NCBI GenBank assembly: GCA_965222705.1
Contig: CBDCUO010000032.1
Location: forward strand, 62,001 to 126,000
Direction of reading: 5' to 3'
Length of the DNA: 64,000 nucleotides
Origin: JAFMDF01 sp965222705
GTDB lineage: Bacteria; Bacteroidota; Bacteroidia; Chitinophagales; Saprospiraceae
The first letter of the stretch is position 1, and each line of letters begins with the position of its first letter. Below are positions 20,401 through 27,700 of the stretch, piece by piece. Below the pieces are notes generated by a model. The model had not been told where the DNA came from. It saw only the letters and a list, made by a program, of their open reading frames with translations, and ran no database searches. The position numbers and the translations under genes are program-made.

Positions 20401-20824
20401 ATTGTTTGGCGAACAAAAGCTGGCATCTGCCGAAATTTTAGAAGCGAATTACCTAAAAAGTGCTTATTTTGAAAATAGGGGCAATTTTGAATTTAAAGTG
20501 CATGCCCTTCCACCTGAATTGCAATTTTCAACACTTGAGTCCGCCTGGGTTTATGATTTAAATAAAGACGGCAAAGAAGAAATCTTATTGGGGGGTAATT
20601 TTTACGAGTGTAATATTGAAATGGGGCGTTATGATGCTAATTATGGAAACATTTTATCCATTTGGGAAGAAGGCAAGATGCAAGTTTTTCCAATGGGTGA
20701 TTTAAATATAAAAGGACAAGTAAGGAGAATCAAACCTGTTTTAATAGGTGAAGAAACATATTTTATTCTTGCTAAGAATGAAGGCAAGGTCCAATTGATT
20801 CGACCTGTTTTGGAAACTTCTTAA
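17477..20824 (+). CDS. Second CRTAC1-like lipoprotein, FG-GAP/VCBS repeats with ASPIC/UnbV domain
   Basis: A 1115-aa paralogue of the protein encoded at 11435, colinear along its whole length. The signal is MKLKRQILHITILIVVLMAG followed by SNC; the lipobox (GSNC, Cys23) is less canonical than in its sister, so lipidation is probable rather than certain. Calcium-loop blades recur (DINNDGLLD, DYDLDGDLD, DINLDGWPD, DLDKDGDLD, DVNGDGLED, DFNQDGFID, DFDQDGDID). The ASPIC/UnbV domain is at about 523-606 (GAKAVVFKSGK, RGYQSAVQIGLHLGLGD, SIIVIWPDQ). The C-terminal region (ILLGGNFYECNIEMGRYDANYG) matches the corresponding region of the first copy. It is divergent from the type B T9SS gene across 149 nt. 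A role in ligand capture with SusCD is inferred from the gene neighbourhood. Confidence 0.9.
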   Translation: MKLKRQILHITILIVVLMAGSNCTNPGAEKLHFQLHKKSRTGLDFENVLKQDTLFNVFSYMYFFNGGGVATGDFNQDGWQDLYFTSNMGMNKLFLNEQDFRFRDVTDAAGVAGAAGWTSGVSIVDINNDGLLDIYVSQVGDYLIIKGKNQLYVCQGIENGVPQFEDKAADYGLDLVGFSTQTSFFDYDLDGDLDMYLLNHSLHQNGTFGQKKSFIGTQHPTSGDKLMRNDNGQFKEVTLEAGINSTVIGYGLGIATGDINLDGWPDIYIGNDFHENDYLYINQQDGTFKEVLTEQIRHTSRFSMGVDIADINNDGWSEVVSLDMLPDDPFILKSSLGEDQYSIFKFKLGYGYNHQFARNNLQLNRGNGTFQEIGTYAGIHATDWSWAPLLIDFDHDGYRDLFISNGIPRRMNDIDYVKFRKGDEDMKWKTLNNYLKQEELAIVEKMPRIKLPNRFFRNNGDLTFTDWAEKIAENENTFSNGAAYADLDKDGDLDIIVNNIEDAPFIYENLLIQRGHTEQGNYLNIQLVGSPQNKRAIGAKAVVFKSGKQIIAENFPVRGYQSAVQIGLHLGLGDTTDIDSIIVIWPDQTWQQLESVAFNKTIVLRWQTGLPLFDYASLQKGFHKPFQLVDATDEVGLDFVHDENPFVEFNRERLIPHMVSSEGPALAVGDVNGDGLEDVFLGSSKRQKSALYFQNKQGKFYNATPEAISIDSIFEDVGAVFADIENDNDLDLIIATGGNEYYGQSPYLTPRTYLNDGKGNFKREEILPRRHLTASCVLPADFNQDGFIDFFFGGRAVPWNYGKTPNSYLFENQGDGTFLDATLKYSEDLGKTGLVKDGNWADIDADNDLDLILAVEWQPIQVYLNQGSHFEKKELLDLKGWWNFVLPYDFDQDGDIDILAGNLGENSKLRPTKEKPVKLYIEDFDDNQQIEQILTYHLGDKEVPFANYEELTTQLVSLKKKYLYAQDLAKATLPELFGEQKLASAEILEANYLKSAYFENRGNFEFKVHALPPELQFSTLESAWVYDLNKDGKEEILLGGNFYECNIEMGRYDANYGNILSIWEEGKMQVFPMGDLNIKGQVRRIKPVLIGEETYFILAKNEGKVQLIRPVLETS

Positions 20825-21128
20825 AGTCGTATTTGAAAAAAAAGATTGTATATTGTGCAGGTTTCCACCAGGTACGGGAGATTTAGGTAATCGCTAAAAA
20901 AACGAATATACTGTACTAGACTATGTTTTCTTTTTTCATTGAAAAAAAAGAACCAAAAATTCTAGTCCAAAAAAACTCCTCCGTCAAACAGTTTTTGGAC
21001 GGGCAGCCGCCACCCAATTATACTTGTTCCTGGACTTAGGTTATTCCTTTTTTTAGCGACTGTCTATTGTATAGTAATTTAATTGAAGAACATCTCAATT
21101 TGATTTTTCATTTATAAAAATATTTACT
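20825..21128. other. Intergenic region with hairpin-forming repeats
   Basis: 304 nt without a gene. It contains several inverted repeats, including 20965-20977 against 20990-21000 (GTCCAAAAA...AGTTTTTGGAC). TCGCTAAAAAA at about 20891 also has a distant inverted match at 21049-21059. One of these may terminate the upstream gene, but none has a clean stem plus T run. It may be the remnant of a small repeat element. Confidence 0.45.
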
Positions 21129-21557
21129 ATGACCCGATTATTTGCCTTTTTATTAATTATTGGTTCTTTATTCCTATTTGCCTGTAGTACTTCAAAATCA
21201 ACTACAAAAACTGAAGATGCTACATCTCAAAAAGTAACGATCAGAAAACAAGGCGAAATCAAAGAAAATATTTCTTTAACCAATTATCTGCGAAGAATTC
21301 CTGGTCTGCGAGTTAGTGGCGATGACACAAATGGATCTGTTCGGGTTTTGGGCGGTGGTGGCGGCGTTTCCACTTCTAACCAACCCCTGTTCGTGTTAGA
21401 TGGAGTGAAGGTTGGAAGATCCTTATCCCGAGTAGCTAATTTGGTTATAGTAGCCAGCATAGCCGATGTTTCGGTGCTAAAACCAGGTGCAGAGGCTTCT
21501 TATTATGGCGTAGATGGGGCGAATGGGGTTATTGTGATAAGCACCAAGAAAAATTAG
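21129..21557 (+). CDS. Stand-alone SusC-type plug domain on a lipoprotein
   Basis: A 142-aa protein with a lipoprotein signal (MTRLFAFLLIIGSLFLFAC, Cys19). The rest is a shortened TonB-receptor plug: ISLTNYLRRIPGLRVSG, a Gly-rich loop, QPLFVLDGVKVG, IADVSVLKPGAEASYYG and the closing VDGANGVIVISTKKN, which is the signature that ends the plug in SusC proteins. There is no barrel, no carboxypeptidase-like domain and no obvious TonB box. The frame closes cleanly and the lipobox is intact, so it is not simply a broken SusC. It stands 63 nt from the convergent TonB-C gene. Known plugs work inside a barrel; a free lipid-anchored plug could bind TonB or cover another receptor, but that is inference. 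Confidence 0.8.
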   Translation: MTRLFAFLLIIGSLFLFACSTSKSTTKTEDATSQKVTIRKQGEIKENISLTNYLRRIPGLRVSGDDTNGSVRVLGGGGGVSTSNQPLFVLDGVKVGRSLSRVANLVIVASIADVSVLKPGAEASYYGVDGANGVIVISTKKN

Positions 21558-21620
21558 GCTAAATAAGAATAAAATAGGAGGCGCTTGGGCGAATGGGGCA
21601 AGAAAACTTCTAAGTTCGTT

Positions 21621-22049
21621 TTAAGTCCGAATGGTAATGATATAACTCTTTCCTTTGCTTTTTGGCTTAGGTTTTTTTGGTGTTTTCGTAGTAGTATAAT
21701 TGTATTGTATAGTTGATTTTTCTTGCTCGGGCAATCGAAAATGAATCTGAATCGTTTTGTGAAAAATGGCTTTAATATTCCTGTTTTTGGGGGCAATAAA
21801 TTCTAATAATTCAACCAATCGAACCGCCTCTTCGTCACAACCATGACCGATTCCGGCTATGATCTTTGTAGCAACTACTTTGCCTTTATGATTGATCGTA
21901 TAGCGGATGTGTACTGTGCCTTCTATCTTTGCCTGCAAGGCAGCCTTAGGGTACTGTAAATGTTGGCGAATAAAAGCCCTCATGGCGGAAATCCCCCCTT
22001 CGTAATAAGGCTTTTTGATAAAATGCTTGTCTTTTTTTTCCTTTTTCAT
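21621..22049 (-). CDS. TonB C-terminal domain protein lacking a membrane anchor
   Basis: A 142-aa protein from the ATG at 22049, chosen because the family begins MKKEKKDKHFIKKPYYEGG. An in-frame start at 22112 adds 21 residues without a convincing membrane helix. Residues about 18-105 are a TonB_C domain: FIRQHLQYPKAALQAKIEGT, VHIRYTINHKGKVVATKI, then GCDEEAVRLVELLEF, as in energy-transducer proteins that contact outer-membrane receptors. Normal TonB has an N-terminal transmembrane helix and a Pro-rich linker; neither is here. Instead there is a basic Lys/Pro-rich C-terminal tail (TKTPKKPKPKSKGK). As written, nothing would export it or couple it to ExbBD, so its compartment and role are unclear. 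It is convergent with the lone plug lipoprotein. Confidence 0.75.
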   Translation of the reverse strand: MKKEKKDKHFIKKPYYEGGISAMRAFIRQHLQYPKAALQAKIEGTVHIRYTINHKGKVVATKIIAGIGHGCDEEAVRLVELLEFIAPKNRNIKAIFHKTIQIHFRLPEQEKSTIQYNYTTTKTPKKPKPKSKGKSYIITIRT

Positions 22050-22336
22050 AAAGTGAATTATAAGGCGGATTACTAATTTGCTCCGCCAAAATAGTCGTAG
22101 CAGATTGCCCATTCGCTTTGTCTCATTGACAATTGGGGATGAGTGAGATCCTTTAGTTTTACAAAATTAGAAAAACATGGTTGCAATTAGCATACTTTCA
22201 ATTACTCAACCATAATTTTAGACTCTTTTTTCTTGCCTTTATAATTAAATTTTACTAATTTTATTTTAACTAAAAAAGGGTGAATTTGGTTTTTTTAAAT
22301 GAACGAGATCCAACTAAAAATAATAGCATACGCTGA

Positions 22337-23227
22337 ATGAAACAGGATTTATTTCTTTCCTACATACAATTTGAGAAACGATTTTCCAGGCATACCATAA
22401 AAGCCTATAAAACAGACCTCGATCAGTTCCATGATTTTTTGCTAAAAATGTATGAATTAACGAAAGCTCAAGACATTGAGCATACCCATATTCGGGCTTG
22501 GATCGTTGGTTTAATGGAAAATAAAATCACCTCCCGCTCTATTAATCGCAAACTATCCACCCTAAAATCTTATTTTCGCTTTTTGATAAAACGTGGAATT
22601 TTGCAAGAAGACCCCATGTTAAAGGTATTAGCTCCTAAAATGGGGAAGCGATTACCAGTTGTAGTGGACGCTCAAAAAATGGACTTATTGCTGGATCAGG
22701 TCGAGTTTGGGGCAGACTATAAAGGCATAAGGGATAGAACTATACTGGAGTTATTGTATCAGACGGGTATCCGCCGCTCAGAGTTAATCAATTTGACCTT
22801 TCAGAATCTGAATTTTGACAACTTACAAATCAACGTGGTGGGAAAAGGCAATAAAGAACGACTGATACCCATTAGTGCTGCCCTGGAGGCTACTTTACAG
22901 AAATACCTGGCAATTAGAAATGCCCATTTTCCACCGGAGTTATTTAACCTATTATTCGTCACCCAAAAAGGAAAAAAATTATATCCCAAAGCCGTTTATA
23001 CAATTGTTCGTCGATACCTATCACTAGTGACTACCGAGGAACAAAGGAGTCCACATGTGCTACGCCATTCTTTTGCAACTCACTTGTCTAATAATGGAGC
23101 AGATTTAAATGCAATCAAAGAACTTTTGGGCCATAGCAGCTTAGCTGCGACCCAAGTTTATACCCATAATTCTATCGAACGATTGAAGCAAATATATCAG
23201 CAAGCCCATCCAAAAGCCAAGGCCTAG
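22337..23227 (+). CDS. xerC: Tyrosine site-specific recombinase, XerC/XerD type
   Basis: A 296-aa recombinase of exactly Xer length. It has an N-terminal core-binding SAM-like domain (about 1-90) and a catalytic domain (about 105-290). All six catalytic positions are present: R146 (TGIRRSEL), K170 (VGKGNKER), H240 and R243 (HVLRHSFATHL), H266 (LLGHSS) and nucleophile Y275 (TQVYTH). Xer enzymes resolve chromosome dimers at dif during division. Sequence alone does not settle XerC against XerD; the xer-hpf gene order, common in Bacteroidota, is usually annotated as xerC. Nothing nearby suggests an integrated element, so a housekeeping role is more likely than a mobile integrase. The hpf gene follows after 104 nt. 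Confidence 0.9.
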   Translation: MKQDLFLSYIQFEKRFSRHTIKAYKTDLDQFHDFLLKMYELTKAQDIEHTHIRAWIVGLMENKITSRSINRKLSTLKSYFRFLIKRGILQEDPMLKVLAPKMGKRLPVVVDAQKMDLLLDQVEFGADYKGIRDRTILELLYQTGIRRSELINLTFQNLNFDNLQINVVGKGNKERLIPISAALEATLQKYLAIRNAHFPPELFNLLFVTQKGKKLYPKAVYTIVRRYLSLVTTEEQRSPHVLRHSFATHLSNNGADLNAIKELLGHSSLAATQVYTHNSIERLKQIYQQAHPKAKA

Positions 23228-23331
23228 TGGATGGGTGGTGTGAGTAGGTGCTGATAATCTTACAAACTATAAGCCCTCGTCACATCAGCTACTGATTGAA
23301 ACCTATTTATTAACACCCAAAAATTTTAGCT

Positions 23332-23634
23332 ATGAAGGTACAAACCAGAGCTATTCATTTTTCTGCCGATCAAAAACTCATTGCATTTGTTCAAAAAAAA
23401 CTGGAAAAACTGGAGCATTTCTGGGATCAAATACTGGGTGCTGTCGTTGTTATGAAATTAGAAAATACTGGAAGGGTTAAAGACAAAGTTGTAGAAATAC
23501 GCCTGAAAGTTCCAGGAACGGTACTAATCACTAAAGAAACACACAAGACATTTGAGGCCGCCATTGAAAGTTCCCTCCCTTCTTTAAAACGACAATTGAT
23601 TAAACACAAAGAGCAGCTAATTCGCAAGCGATAA
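23332..23634 (+). CDS. hpf: Ribosome hibernation-promoting factor (HPF/RaiA family, short form)
   Basis: A 100-aa protein matching the short HPF/YfiA fold: a first strand MKVQTRAIHFSADQ, helix LIAFVQKKLEKLEHF, strands VVVMKLENT and VVEIRLKVPGTVLITKE, then the helix FEAAIESSLPSLKRQLIKHKE. It binds the decoding region of the small ribosomal subunit and stabilises inactive ribosomes in stationary phase. It lacks the C-terminal dimerisation domain of the long form. It lies downstream of the Xer recombinase on the same strand and is followed by a 12-bp hairpin. In many Bacteroidota, tRNA genes and tuf come next; here a thioredoxin gene on the opposite strand follows instead. Confidence 0.9.
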   Translation: MKVQTRAIHFSADQKLIAFVQKKLEKLEHFWDQILGAVVVMKLENTGRVKDKVVEIRLKVPGTVLITKETHKTFEAAIESSLPSLKRQLIKHKEQLIRKR

Positions 23635-23650
23635 ATCTTTGGTTCTCCTA

Positions 23651-23685
23651 CAAATTTAGCGGCTTGATTCAAACCGCTAAATTTG
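23651..23685 (+). terminator. 12-bp hairpin after hpf
   Basis: A perfect 12-bp inverted repeat (23651-23662 with 23674-23685, loop of 11 nt) lies between the convergent hpf and thioredoxin genes. The T-rich stretch after it is only moderate (TCTTAGTTT), so it may serve both genes as a stem-based end. Confidence 0.7.
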
Positions 23686-23707
23686 TCTTAGTTTATAGTT
23701 GCTATCA

Positions 23708-24013
23708 TTAAATATGATCCCTAAGAATTTTCAGTATTTCCATTTCAGACAGGACGCCTGATTGCCGCCATTTGATTGCTCCGTTTTTGTACAGTATTAG
23801 TGTTGGTACGCCTTTAATCTGCAACGTCTGAGATAATTCAGGATTCTTGTCAATATCAATTTTGACAATTCTTGCTTTGTCGCCTATTTTTTGCTTGACA
23901 TTTTGAATGATTGGGGCCAACGTTTTACAAGGGCCACACCAAGTGGCATGGAAGTCAATTAGCACCGGCTTTTCATCATTAATAAGTTTGGAGAATGCGT
24001 TTGTTTGTGGCAT
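23708..24013 (-). CDS. trxA: Thioredoxin
   Basis: A 101-aa single-domain thioredoxin with no signal peptide, so cytosolic. The active site is ATWCGPCK (Cys26 and Cys29), and the cis-proline loop GVPTLILYKNG is present, as is the central strand VLIDFHATW. It reduces protein disulfides using electrons from thioredoxin reductase. The last residues (GVLSEMEILKILRDHI) form the usual C-terminal helix. Length and motifs are ordinary. It is divergent from the large HYR protein gene across about 730 nt. I give trxA as a family-level name; the genome probably has other thioredoxins. Confidence 0.93.
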   Translation of the reverse strand: MPQTNAFSKLINDEKPVLIDFHATWCGPCKTLAPIIQNVKQKIGDKARIVKIDIDKNPELSQTLQIKGVPTLILYKNGAIKWRQSGVLSEMEILKILRDHI

Positions 24014-24207
24014 TTTAATGTAGGATATAATGCAATTTAAATTAATAAAACTACTTGTTAGGCGATTTGGTTCGATGGCGGTAGATGTCTAAAGGCAACT
24101 ATTTTGTTTGCTATTAGCCGACCAAAGTGCTACTTTTAGATAAAAACAATCTTTTTTCAATAAAAAAATTGCTTTTGTGACTGGCTTATCATAATTTTAC
24201 CTATCTG

Positions 24208-24223
24208 TGTGGTAAATACCACA
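24208..24223. promoter_or_regulatory. Operator-like palindrome TGTGGTA-AA-TACCACA
   Basis: Two perfect 7-nt arms are separated by AA, in the divergent region about 195 nt from the trxA start and 520 nt from the HYR-protein start. The size suits a dimeric regulator. No regulator gene is adjacent, so this is a candidate site only. Confidence 0.35.
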
Positions 24224-24538
24224 GTAGCTTATAACAATTTTTATTTTCCCAGAACAATAAATATCCTATGAACAACGCATTCTTTACCCTATTCTCCTAT
24301 TATAGGAAGCTCCTCCATAAGATTCTAACTCGCAATTACAATTCATCAAACTTTTTTGATTTCCTATATTTTATCTATGGCAATAGGGCTCATTATTTTA
24401 GTTTGGCGGCGATTTGCGTTCCCCCTATAAGTTGCTCAATTCCAGATATTAATAATAAATAATATACGTAAAATTGCATCCATATAAAATTATGGACGTA
24501 AACGGATAATGATTTGGCGTAATATTTGCTAAATTCTT

Positions 24539-24546
24539 TACATTTG
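24539..24546 (+). promoter_or_regulatory. -7 promoter box (TACATTTG) upstream of the HYR-protein gene
   Basis: TACATTTGC matches TAnnTTTG. A TTTG lies 22 nt further upstream (24513-24516), slightly wider than the usual -33 spacing. The predicted leader is about 190 nt. Confidence 0.45.
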
Positions 24547-24742
24547 CGCTTTTTTGACAATCATCTGAGAATTAAGGACTTTTATATTAGGTATGATACT
24601 AATAGTTTACCCAGTTACTAACCGATTTACTGCTTTCCTGCGACCAATTGTGACTGACTTCTTTTGTCATAGAACCCTTTTTATCTTAAATTTTAGCATT
24701 TTATAATCTCGCCACAACATAGTGAAATCCAAAAACCGTCAT

Positions 24743-27700
24743 ATGCCGCACCCATTACATAATTTCAAAATTAATGGTAAAATGAAGCGTTTTACTGCTG
24801 CTCCAGAAAGTTCTCTGTTGAGGATAAAGTTGTATCTATTTTTCCTTTTTTCATCCTTTGTTTTTTTTAATAACGCCTTTACCCAAACTTGTAATTTTAA
24901 ATCTTCTCCTCCTGATACAATTGTAGCTCCATTGACCGCTATGGGGGCAAACCTTGGGCGTTTGGAGTATATCAAATTATCTACTGAACTGCAACCAGCT
25001 TGCGATACGAACATGGTAATAACCAATAATCTTTTTTGGAAAGATCCCAATGATGGTACGATTAAAGAAGTTAGGAATGCAGCAGGACCGATGGTTACTA
25101 CAGCTATCCATGTTAGCTGTGATAGAGGCAGAACATTTACTAGAGATACCATTTCTTCTGGAACAATAGTTCGGTTTTATTCTGCGGTGGACCATACGCA
25201 TGTAGATACTCAAGGTGTGGGAGTTGATTCTATTAATGTGACCCTTGTAGTAGATGACGAGCCACCCATTTTTACAGAAGCTCCAGACGTTAGCATTGAT
25301 TGTTTGGCAGATACAACTCCTGGGATTGGTAAGCCAACTGGATTTATTACAAATGTAGTGGATTTTTGTAGTGGGGTAATGGATACAACCTATAAAAGTA
25401 CGACCAACTTTATCAATAATCAGGATACGACTTATTTTATAGAAAGAGTATGGGTGGTGAGTGATAGTATAGGAAATATGACCGTAGATACCCAAAGAAT
25501 TATCGTGCGGGATTGTAACCACCCTTATTGGGACACTGCCTATGTGAATGCTTCGGGAGCAGTAGCAGGTCCGCTACAAAGGGATAGTATTTGTTGGTAT
25601 GGAGTAGATACGATGTTGGTTTTTTGGGATACAAATGGAATAAACAACTCTAATTTTTGGGTAAATATCTATGAGCCAGCTGCGGTTGATTCTTGTTTGG
25701 GCTCAAGGGACACCTTATCGAGTAATAATGTTTTTATGTTTTACTCTGATACAACAAAACTTTCCTGCGGTCCAATTCTTACGGGTTCAGGAGCGACCAA
25801 AGCAACCCATGCTGTTTTGCAAATAGAACGCTGGTTTTACGCCAAAGATAATTTTGGAAATATACGCGGGGATCGCACGCCGCCAGTTGACTCGAGCTCT
25901 TTCGTGCTGCGCATTTTTGTTATAGACTCTGTGCCGCCGGTTGTAATAGATACCCCTTTTGTGGGCAAACCTGACGTAATAAGGCTTGATAAAATTGGTG
26001 TCAATGCACTAGATACCTTCGTTGTTGATAATACCAAAGACTCTTGTGGCGCATTTGTAGCTCCTGCTGCCATAAAAATTGCTGCCAGAGATACCTTTTC
26101 AAAAGATTCTATTTTATACGCCTGGAAGGTAAGGACCTTGTTAGGGGACACCCCGCCTTCATTGACCTCTCCTGGCTTTCCCAATATGACTAGTCGCTAT
26201 GATACCGCTTCTCAGTATTATCCGGTGGGAATACATGAGATCACTTACCTTTTCAGCGACTCAACTGGATGCATGAATAGAGACTCTTTTAAATTTGTTT
26301 TAATGGTTAGAGATACCCAAAATACCCAGATTACCTATGCTCCAAATCCATTTGTTAATGATTCGATTACCCTGAATACAACGATACTAGTTTGTTCAGA
26401 GGCCTTGAATTGGGTAGAGCCGGTAGGGACGCATTTCATTAATTGTATAGGAGTTCCCCTTACGGGCGTGCAAATCGAAAGAAAGCTGGTATCTGGCCCT
26501 GACTTAGATGTTTTTGACGGTTTCCCAACGGTTCCTAATGGTGGACCTGTTACTGGCATTTTCCCAGTAGGAACAACCGTTTTTAGGTATATTTTTAGAG
26601 ATAGACTCTTGGAGGCGGATTCAATAGATTTTACCGTTATCGTAACGGATACTGAAAAACCAATTGCCGTTTGTCCTGGAGACCAAATTTTAGCCCCTGA
26701 CCCGATGACTTGCATGGTGAGGCTACCTGATTATACTAAAGCCTCTATGGACAATTGCGGGATAACGTCTGCAGTTCAAATGCCAGATACGGGATCGTTT
26801 ATCATGACGGACACTATGGTTAAAATTGTTGTTACAGATGCATCTGGTAATAAAGATTCTTGTTCTTTCAAAGTAATGATTAACCTGTTGGCTCCTGTAC
26901 CATTGCTCAATCCATTGCGGGACACTTTTACTCAATGTGACGAGATAGAATTGGTTGCTCCCAAAGCGGTAGTTAATTGTACAGATACCATTTATGCGGT
27001 CACCCTCGGAGGTACACCAAGCTCAACGACTCCTAATGCTTGGGTCTTTTCGACCACTGCGGATACCCTTACAGTAGTTTGGTTTTTTACCCGAAATAGC
27101 ACTTTGATTTCTCAGACGCAAGGCATTTCTTTTAGGGATGATACGACTCCTCCTGTTTTGAATTGCCCTGCATCCGTGGTTAATTTATCGCTAGATTCTC
27201 TAGGTAGTGTGGTTGTAAGTGCAACCGACCTGGGTGTAAGAGCAATGGATAATTGTAGTCCAGTAGATAGCCTTCAATATACTTATAGCGTTGATACGCT
27301 TGATTGTGATTCCCTCAACAGACCGGCTTTTAGTGTAAAAGTAGTCGTAGCAGATGAAGAAAATAATGAAGACTCCTGCGAGGTTACGGTATTAATTATA
27401 GACACCCGCCCGCCCGACTTTATCGGCATACCCAATGATACGCTTATTAGCTGTGCAGAGCCTCTGCCTGCTCTTCCAGCTATTACAGTTAGAGATAATT
27501 GCACGATGCCAGTTGATCCTATTAGGGTAGATACGATTAATACCCAAGATACTTCTGGTGGAGCCTTAGCCGTTCGGAATTTTGGATACTATAATTATAA
27601 TTTAATTTATAAATGGACGGCAGAAGATGCTGAAGGAAATGAAGCGAGTGATTCTGTCATTTATATGGTAAGGGATACGCTGCCGCCAAATATTCCCTAT

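Larger units (their letters stand above)
24014..24742. other. Long intergenic region between trxA and the HYR-protein gene
   Basis: 729 AT-rich nt with no supported gene. Two signals stand out and are listed separately: a perfect palindromic element at 24208-24223 and a TAnnTTTG box at 24539-24546. A 64-codon reading frame at 24268-24462 has no recognisable features. Confidence 0.55.

Noticed and set aside
22337..23227. Tyrosine recombinase as integrase of a mobile element
   Set aside because: Length and catalytic positions are those of housekeeping Xer, it sits next to hpf, and there are no att-like repeats or phage or plasmid genes nearby.
24060..24090. Possible tRNA T-arm (GGTTCGA) near trxA
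   Set aside because: The flanking bases do not form acceptor, D or anticodon stems.
24268..24462. 64-codon reading frame in the gap between trxA and the HYR-protein gene
   Set aside because: No domain, no conserved-looking pattern, biased composition typical of translated AT-rich spacer, and no good promoter or partner gene.
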